From Solen grandis (taxonomy: Eukaryota; Mollusca; Bivalvia; Adapedonta; Solenidae): a stretch of DNA of 64,000 nt. A program made the position numbers and the translations under genes. Location of the stretch: the NCBI GenBank assembly GCA_021229015.1, contig CM037783.1, positions 5,279,324-5,343,323 of the forward strand, written 5' to 3'. Below are positions 15,501 to 24,500 of this stretch, in pieces; within the stretch, counting starts at the first letter, position 1, and every line of letters starts with the position of its first letter. The notes under the pieces are model-generated. The model saw only the letters and a program-made list of their open reading frames with translations, had not been told where the DNA came from and searched no databases.

Positions 15501-18500
15501 GATTCTCAGAGCGGGTTTCGTTACTTGATAAATGCGTTTGCATGGGTGAAACAGTTGTGATTTTCTGTTACATAAATGTATATGCTTGCGATAGGTGCAA
15601 AGAATTTGACTATACCATCATGAATGATTGAGATATTGGCATTTTTTTAACGAGGGTATGAATCTTGGTCAATCGTGAGTACCGTATACACGGTCAGATT
15701 AGGCGCAGCTACGTATAAGGCGCATCCTAACTTTCAGGGTAACTTATTTGAAGAAAAAAAATCACTTATCGTATCGTATTCGGCGAAATCTTGTTTTGAA
15801 ATTTGCGCCGATGTACATTTTGACAGACCGAAAGCTATCCGTACGTCACCGGGCTAATCATACGGTGAACCGTTTTATTTACATATGGCATAAGATTATC
15901 GTTAGACCGTTACATTAACGACGGGTAGGATAAAGGTGACACATTTTCATAACATGACATTACTCAACCGTGTCCCCGCATTCTAACACTGGGGACCATT
16001 GTCACCTGTCAAAATTCTCCCAACTAACAAACATTACGTAACAATTGCCACCTGTCAAGTTTCTCCTATACACCATGAGGTCCCGTAAAATAAACTTATT
16101 TGTTTATATTGAAAATGGCTTCCATCAAGTTGTTTCAGTTTCTCACGATCATTTTATCATGAAATATACCTGTAGGATAACTAATAAGAACAAAAGCAAT
16201 AATCTGGTATTGTTTATCATGGTTTCGTATAGACTTTGTGTCATATTATCGTATTCATTGGCTTTCAGTATATCCATTTTCTGAGATCGTATACCGGTAA
16301 TTTTCACTTCTCGGTGATTGAAAAAAGAAACCTGAAAAGCTGTATATCATCATATAAGGCCCACCCCCTCTATAAACTTGAATTATCTGGAAAAAAGGTG
16401 CGCCTAATCTGCCGGTGTATACGATAGTATCCCTTGTATTATACATAGAGAAAAATATGACCCAACTTTTGTGCCAGACCCCTTTGGGTACATATATAAT
16501 CAGAACCTTGTCTTCAAACATTATTTCGTGCTCAGGTGAGCTAAAAATATACAGAATAATGTCATTTCAATATAAACAACTGGTGTTGCACGCAACAAAT
16601 GAGTCCCCTACCGGTAAGGTGCATAATTTTTCCATTACCACAGCAACCAAAGTTTTGGTCCGAACAAAAAAAAAAGTGATGCGCAGAATCTCCATACTGC
16701 CATCTATTCATATACCAGGTTTCATGATTTTATCTTAAGGGTTTTTAAGTTATCGCAGGATCCAGATTTCTGGAAATACGGATGGACGGACGGCAAACTT
16801 ATAGTCCCTTATATAGTATATATCCCTTCAGATACTTCTTTTGTCTCAATTATGGTTGTTGTTCATATGCTGGATACTTCAAGACAGGGAAACCCCAGAG
16901 TACAGATGTACCAACCTACTACAGGCAAGCTTGAAGGGCTTCCCCAAATGAAAAACCTGAATGACCTTACCAGGACTCAAAGCAGAAAGAGGCTGTCTGA
17001 AGTAACTTTATCCACTCAGCCTTGAAGGCTTCTCAAATATGATTTAAATAATCACAATTTAATTTAACAGTGTACAAAATTTATATATATTTGTTCTTGC
17101 ATTCTTATCTTAATTTTAACAAGAGCTGTCCTCAAGACAGCACACTCAACTATTTGAAATGCTTTTTAGTAAATCAAATAAAATCTATTTCAATTCTTGC
17201 CCTTAATGCAAGTGACCCCTGGGGCAGGGCCAATTTGAAACCAAGGCCATTATTTGAACAATCTTGGTAAATGTCCATTAGGCCATGTTACACACCAAAT
17301 ATCTAAAACCTCAAGGCCTTTTAATTTCTGAAAAAGAAGATTTTTCAAGTTTTTCCTATTTCAGTCTATGTTCAGGAGTGTTCTTTGGAACATGTGTGTC
17401 ACCTGCTGACAGACAGATGGACTGATGGATGGACAGACAGATGACAGAGAAGTGATCCCGATGTGTCACCTTGAGCGGGTCCAATTTTGATCCCAGGGCC
17501 ATCATTTGAACAAACTTGGTAGATGTCTATAAGCCCTGTCGTTTCTTCGAACAAACAATGCCTAGATTTCAATGGTTTAACAAAGAGCAGTAATCAATAC
17601 TGTTGGCAGCACACACCCCAGGTTGATGACAGGAGCACTCATACTGTGTCCCAGCCACATTCATCTCCATTAACTCCCCAATGAAACATTATATGATATT
17701 TCTCAAACATTGTTACTAGTATGAATCTAGTTAATAAATGATTTTACTTGTATAAACAGATCATTCTGGTTTTAAGTAAGTATTTGGAATCTACATGCAA
17801 GGGTTTTACATACACTGTACAAACTCTCAGAGTCCTCGAAACTATAACAAAAGCAGTGACATCCCCTTAAGATAAACATAACAAAAAATAAGAATTAAAG
17901 TAGGAGAAACTTTGTCCTTTATATAAATAAAAAGACAACCAAATAACTTGATTTCTTTCTTGCCCCAGGACCTAAGTCAGGACTGGATTAAACCAATATA
18001 CTAAATCCATCCATAACCCCTGATTAATTGAAGCTGTGACACATTTCCCAACAGTCACCGTGTTCCTTGTCTCCAATTCTTGTCACATCTCTGTCAGACA
18101 ATCAATCAATATTTTAACAAACAGAAAGAACCCCACATGAGGGACTTAGACAGTCCTGGATGACCATTCCACGTCATTTTATATTGGTCCCATTGTTACT
18201 GACTAAAACATACCCTGACCATTGATCCAAGGGTGACAGCTGTGGATCCATTAAGAACTGTCTTATATAAGTGTCCAAAATCCATCAGTTGCTCTTTAAT
18301 TATTACTATAAATAGGTATTCAGTTATTTAAGCCGTGCTTTATGAAATCAATTTTTCCTTCTCTCATCCACAAACTGGAGGACTTTTACTGTCGCTATGG
18401 AACCATTTTATGAAACTAAATGAGGTTTCATTAAAAAACTAGAAATATGTCCAGAGGACACAGATGCCCCCACCAGTCGCATTTTCCAAAACAAAGGCCA

Positions 18501-21500
18501 AATACATATGTAACAAGAGGGCCAAGATGGTAGAAAATGCCTATACTTATGGAAACAAGATGGCCCTAAAGACAGTCACCTGAGAAAAACTGCCTTCGTT
18601 GCCTGTACAAGTTACTAAATTATAGCATAGTTGTACTGAATACATAATCCATGAGATCATTTATAATTCCACGAACTAAAGCCTGAGAAATTATGGCTTT
18701 AAACATTAAAAGGGGCATAACTTCTGACCTAATTGGCCAATATCAGCCATAATCAAACTTGGCCAAAAGAATATAGCTATAAACATTGTTTTAAAGTTTG
18801 AAGATGATGACTTCAGAAATGAAGATGCTAGAGTGCAAATAAAGTAAAATATGACATTTTTTTTAATATCAAAAGGGGCATAACTCCTGACATAAATGAT
18901 GGATATCAACCATAATCATCTTTGGCCAAAAGAATATGGCTTTAAAAAATACTATTAAGTTTGAAGATGATTGCTTAAGAAATGAAGATGCTAGAGTGCA
19001 AACAAAAGAAAATCTGGCATTTTTTAATATTAAAACGGGCATAACTCCTGACCTAATGGGGCGATATCAGCCATAATCAAACTTGGTGAAGAGAATATGC
19101 TAATAAACAGTGTTATAAAGTTTGAAGATGATTGCTTAAGAAATGAAGATGCTAGAGTGCAAACAAACTGAAAATTGGCATTTTTTTAATATTTAAAGGG
19201 GCATAATTCCTGACCTAATAGGGGGATATCAGCCATAATCAAACTTGGCCAAGATATTATGGGAATAAACATTGTCATAAAGTTGAAGATGATTGCTTAA
19301 GAAATGAAGATGCTAGAGTGCAAACAAACTAATTGTTGACGATGGATGGATGGACGACAAACAGACGACAGACATTCATCGATTCTAATAGCTCATCCTT
19401 TAAGCACATGTGCTCTGGTGAGCTAAAACCCCTCTGTAAACTGGAACCTCTGAATTCTGAATTCAGGGCAAATCTATTATGAAAATAATTTACTCTACTG
19501 AACCTCTGTAAACCACACGGCCTACAGATGTCCACTTAGCCCCAGGTAGCACATAGAGACCGATTCTTTCCAAATGGAGATATGTACACTGATGTGTCAA
19601 AGGGATGACATGGTTGCCCAGGTGTCATAATGGACCTTACTTGTTTATATTTTAAAAGTGTCTGCAATTTAAGTGTTTCTTGACTACAGTAATCTTCCAG
19701 TACACTACATGTAGTATTAAAATGGTAAAATACTTAAATTACTTTACTAATAATATAAGGCACATAAGTTTTAGTAAGAGTTGAAGAGTAGAATAATTAA
19801 TTTTGAAAAGAAAATGTTTGGTTATGAAGACTGATGTTAGATTGAAGAGATAGCCCCATGTGAAGACCTACTAATTACCCTATTTTGAGGCTTACAGGTA
19901 TAATGTTAAGGTCACTGTGACAAAAATTAAGACTGAAAAATAACAAAGGGAAATATTGTTGTTGTATTGGGGTTTACCGTCGCTGCGATAGTATTTCAAT
20001 CATATAGCGACGTCCAGCTAATTACAGGTGGAGGAAGACCCCGAGTACACAGAGGTACCCGGGTAGAACCACCGACCTACCGCAAGCCAGCTGGAAACAA
20101 AGGGCAATAACTCATAAATTATAAAGGGTAGAAATCCTGACATCTGTCAGCCGCAACCACCTGCCCTACAACATAACCTATTCTAATAACTAAACCTGGT
20201 TACTTTTGATATACTAACACATGTAATAGCCAAACACTTCTGCTGCACGCTTGACTGTTCGAAATGCTTAATGGTAAATCAAATGTTATCTATTTCAATT
20301 CTTGCCCTTCACAAACCCTGTATATAATAACAATAGCCAACAAGAGTGTTCTTTGGGACATGTGTCACCTGCTGAAGCATGATGGAAAAAGAGTGCCAGA
20401 AAAAGTGTGATGGACAGACAGATGGACAAGACAGACAACGGAAAAGTGATCTTTGTGTGTCAACTCTGCTTACAGCAGGTGACACAAAAATGATATATAT
20501 CTTGATATTCTGATACAGCTGAATATATTTATGAAGTCTAAAATCAATCCCATGCCTGTTTACTAAGACATAAGCATAATAACATTCTGCATGCAAAACT
20601 TTTACCAAAATTTCTTAATTAGAAAAAGCCCATAATTTGTATTAAATTTAATCAAAAGTTATCATTCTTGGTTTTCTGATTCCCCTGAACACAATCATAC
20701 AGTCAACATCATAAATGATTTCTGAGATATAAGCTGGATAGCACTAATTTTGCATGCAAAAACATCAAACAACAAGAGCTGTCAGAGGACAGCACGCTCG
20801 ACTATTCAAAATACTTGTTGGTAAATCAAATGAAATCTATTTCAATTCTTGCCCTTCACATACCCTGTACATAATAATAGTCAAAAATGATAAACCTTGA
20901 TAGTCTGATACCCCTTAATATTTTTATGAGTCTAAAATCAATTCCATGCCTAGTTACTGAGACATAAGCACAATAACACTGTGCATGCAAAACTTCAACC
21001 AAAATTTAGAAGTTAAAAAAAGGGTCATAATTTGCATAAAATTCAGTCCAAAAGTAATCCTCCTTGGTTTTCTGATGCCCCTGAAGACACTCCTTAACTT
21101 TCTAGTCAATTCCACAAGCAATTTCTGAGATATAAGCTGGATAGTGGCTTGAATGCAAAAATTTAACCAAAATTTTAAGTTAAAAGGGAACCATAATTTT
21201 TAATATATTCCATCAAGTGTTATCTTCCTTTGTAGTATGATACCCCTAAACACATTAAAGATGTTTCGAATCAATCCCATGCCTGGACTCTGAGATATAA
21301 GCATGAAAGTACCTTGCATGCAAAACTAACCAAAATTTTGAAGTTAAAAGGGAACCATAATTTTTAATATATTCCATCAAGTGTTATCTTCCTTTGTAGT
21401 ATGATACCCCTAAACACATTAAAGATGTTTCAAATCAATTGCATGCCTGGATACTGAGATATGAGCATGAAAGTACCTTGCATGCAAAACTTTAACCAAA

Positions 21501-24500
21501 ATTTCTAAGTTAAAAGGGAGCCATAATTTTTTATATATTCCATTAAGAGTTATCTACCATGAAAGTATGATACCCCTAAACATATTAAAGATGTTTAAAA
21601 TCAATCACATGCCTGGATACTGAGATATAAGCATAAGAGTATCTTGCAAGTAAAATTTTAACCAACATTTCTAAGTTGAAAAGGGGCCATAATTTTAATA
21701 TATTCTACCTTGGTTGTCTGATGCCCCTATATTCCTAAACTTTCAAGTCAATACCATGAATGGTTATTGAGATATAAGGCTGATAGAAGCTTGCATGCAA
21801 ATTTTCTATTGCATGCAAAACTTTAACCAAATTTTCTAAGTTAATAAGGGCCAAAATTCCTTTCAAATTCAGTCAAGAGTTATTTACCTTGGTTATCTGA
21901 TGCATAAACTTTCAAGTCAATACCTGAATGGTTATTGAGATATTAACTGGATAGTAGGTTGCATGTTAAAACTTTAACCATATTTTCTATCGCATGCAAA
22001 ACTTAACCAGACTGTCTAAGTTAAAAAGGGGCCATAATTTGTATAAAATTCAGTCAAAACTGATCTACCTTGATTGCCTGATGCCCACTGAACATATTCA
22101 TAAACTTTTAAGTCAATACCATGAATGGTAAAAGAGATATAAGCTTAATACTAACTTGCATGCAAAAACTTTAACCAAAAAGCTGCAATGCCGACGCCAA
22201 AGCAAGGGTGACTACAACAGCTCTCATATTCTTTGAATAGTTGAGCTAATAATAATAATCTTTTACCATTAAATATACATGTATCTTGTCAGATTGATAG
22301 TTTAAAAAATTTTTATCATAGGTTTTTATATACCAGCATCTTAAATTTTACTCGGTCTAAAAAGCAAAGTTAGGCCTTAAAAGGATTCTGAAAAAAGAGA
22401 TTTGCCAAAAAGTTTGAGTCCTCCCAAGTAACTAGGGGCTGCCTCCCAAGTAACTATATAGGGGCTGCCTCTCAAGAAACTATATAGGGGCTGCCTTCCA
22501 TGTAACTATATAGGGGCTGATCAGAGGAACAGGACTCCTTTCCCAAAACATTACAGTCCTTGGACTCCAAATTAGGAGCTAATGAGAACCCTGTGCATCC
22601 TAGAGTAGATGCTTAAGTACTCATTCATTTCTCTTAGATCATAACTATTATTGAATATTATTTATTAAAATCACTATCAAACAATGCAATGAAAATATTT
22701 TTCTAACTTATTACTTCCAATTTATATACAACAAGTAACTGGTGTTGTATGCAACACATAAAGTCCCCTACCGGCTCCACCTTGACTCAATATGGTAATC
22801 AATCCCATTTTTTGCCATATTTTCACTATTTCCGTTACCATAGCAACCACAATTTTAGTCGAAGAACAAAAATAAAATGATGTGCATAATCTACACATTG
22901 CCATCTAGTCATATACCAAGTTTCATCAAGTTTGCTTGCTTAGTTATCGCGGGATCCCATTTTTTACCATATTTTCACTATTTCCGTTACCATAGCAACC
23001 ACAATTTTAGTCGAAGAACAAAAATAAAATGATGTGCATAATCTACACATTGCCATCTAGTCATATAGCAAGTTTCATCAAGTTAGCTTGCTTAGTTATC
23101 GCGGGATCCCATTTTTGCCATATTTTCACTATTTCCGTTACCATAGCAACCACAATTTCAGTTGAAGAACAAAAATAAAATGATGTGCATAATCTACACA
23201 TTGCCATCTAGTCATATACCAAGTTTCATCAAGTTAGCTTGCTTAGTTATCGCGGGATCCCATTTTTGCCATATTTTCACTATTTCCGTTACCATAGCAA
23301 CCACAATTTTAGTCGAAGAACAAAAATAAAACGACGTGCATAATCTACACATTGCCATCTAGTCATATACCAAGTTTCATCAAGTTAGCTTGCTTAGTTA
23401 TTAAGTTATCGCGGGATCCAGATTTGAGCGGACAGACGGACGGACAGACGGACAGATGGACAGACGGACGGACAGACGAAGGGCAAACCTATAGTCCCCT
23501 CCGGTGTGAACACCGGTAGGGGACTAATAATGGCACTAGAAAGACATTCCTTTTTCACAATAGGTATTAATGTGAAACATGGTAAGTGATTTTGACCATT
23601 TTATCAATAAATATGAATTACAAAATAAAATTGTGTTATGTCATGTGATCAGTAAATGTTCTGTCGATGGCTATAATATGGAAGTTAATCCTTGAATTCT
23701 ATATTTCTTTATTGCCATTATTTTTCAAATATGGCGGCTAGGTGATGGAGGCGGTAAAAAACCAACAAGGGTAATCGCTCTTGAAAAACTATCTATTATT
23801 TTCTATATATACCTGGTATCTTCATTTCCTAACCATATCTTCTCCTAATCTATGCATGTGTAGTTTTTATCCAAGCTACTTTTTACATAATAATGACAAA
23901 CTACCCTTAGTTCAGTATCTTTTTATACAAGATATTTAATTAACAACTCTTTCTTACCATCTAGGATCAGCAGTTTGCCATTGGAAGCTCATGGGTGACT
24001 ATATATTATGATTATATGAAAATCAAACAAGTAACTCAGTAACATAAAATTGATAAATCCAATACATATATGTACATCCTTATACTAGCCTCTGGCCTTT
24101 CCAGAAATTAAAGTTGTAATAAGACAAATTCTGTTGATTACTTCTGGAAGAAAAAAAAGTACACCAATGTTTCATGTACATTTGAACTGGAATTATTATT
24201 ATTAACAAAAAACAACAACAATTGGTCCTGTTACAACCTTAATGGAGACCTGTCAAATTGTTCTATAATGCAAAGTTTCTTTACATGGGGAATAAAGCAA
24301 ATAAAACACCCTTAAACCAGTAACTAACAAAAATTTACCATGACATTTCCCTCATGTAATATGGAAACATTAGCTCTTAACTCTTACCTCCAGATACTGT
24401 AGCAATGCAAAAAGTAAACTATATTCATGAGATACACAATCTTGTTAGTAAAATATAAAGGCATTTCATAGTCTAAGATTAATCTGTGAGCATGTTCAAC

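Larger units (their letters stand above)
14745..16486. mobile_element. Composite foldback: nested long inverted repeats
   Basis: Outer arms 14745-14803 and 16431-16486 pair (GGTCTGGCACGAAAGTTGGG on the left). Between them sit two further inverted-repeat units: 14810-15687 with arms of about 280-290 bp, and 15681-16424 with arms beginning GTATACAC and AGATTAGGCGCA. No transposase ORF. Confidence 0.8.

Noticed and set aside
22806..23410. CRISPR-like appearance of regularly spaced repeats in family H
   Set aside because: The repeats are about 150 bp and contiguous, without unique spacers, in an animal intron.
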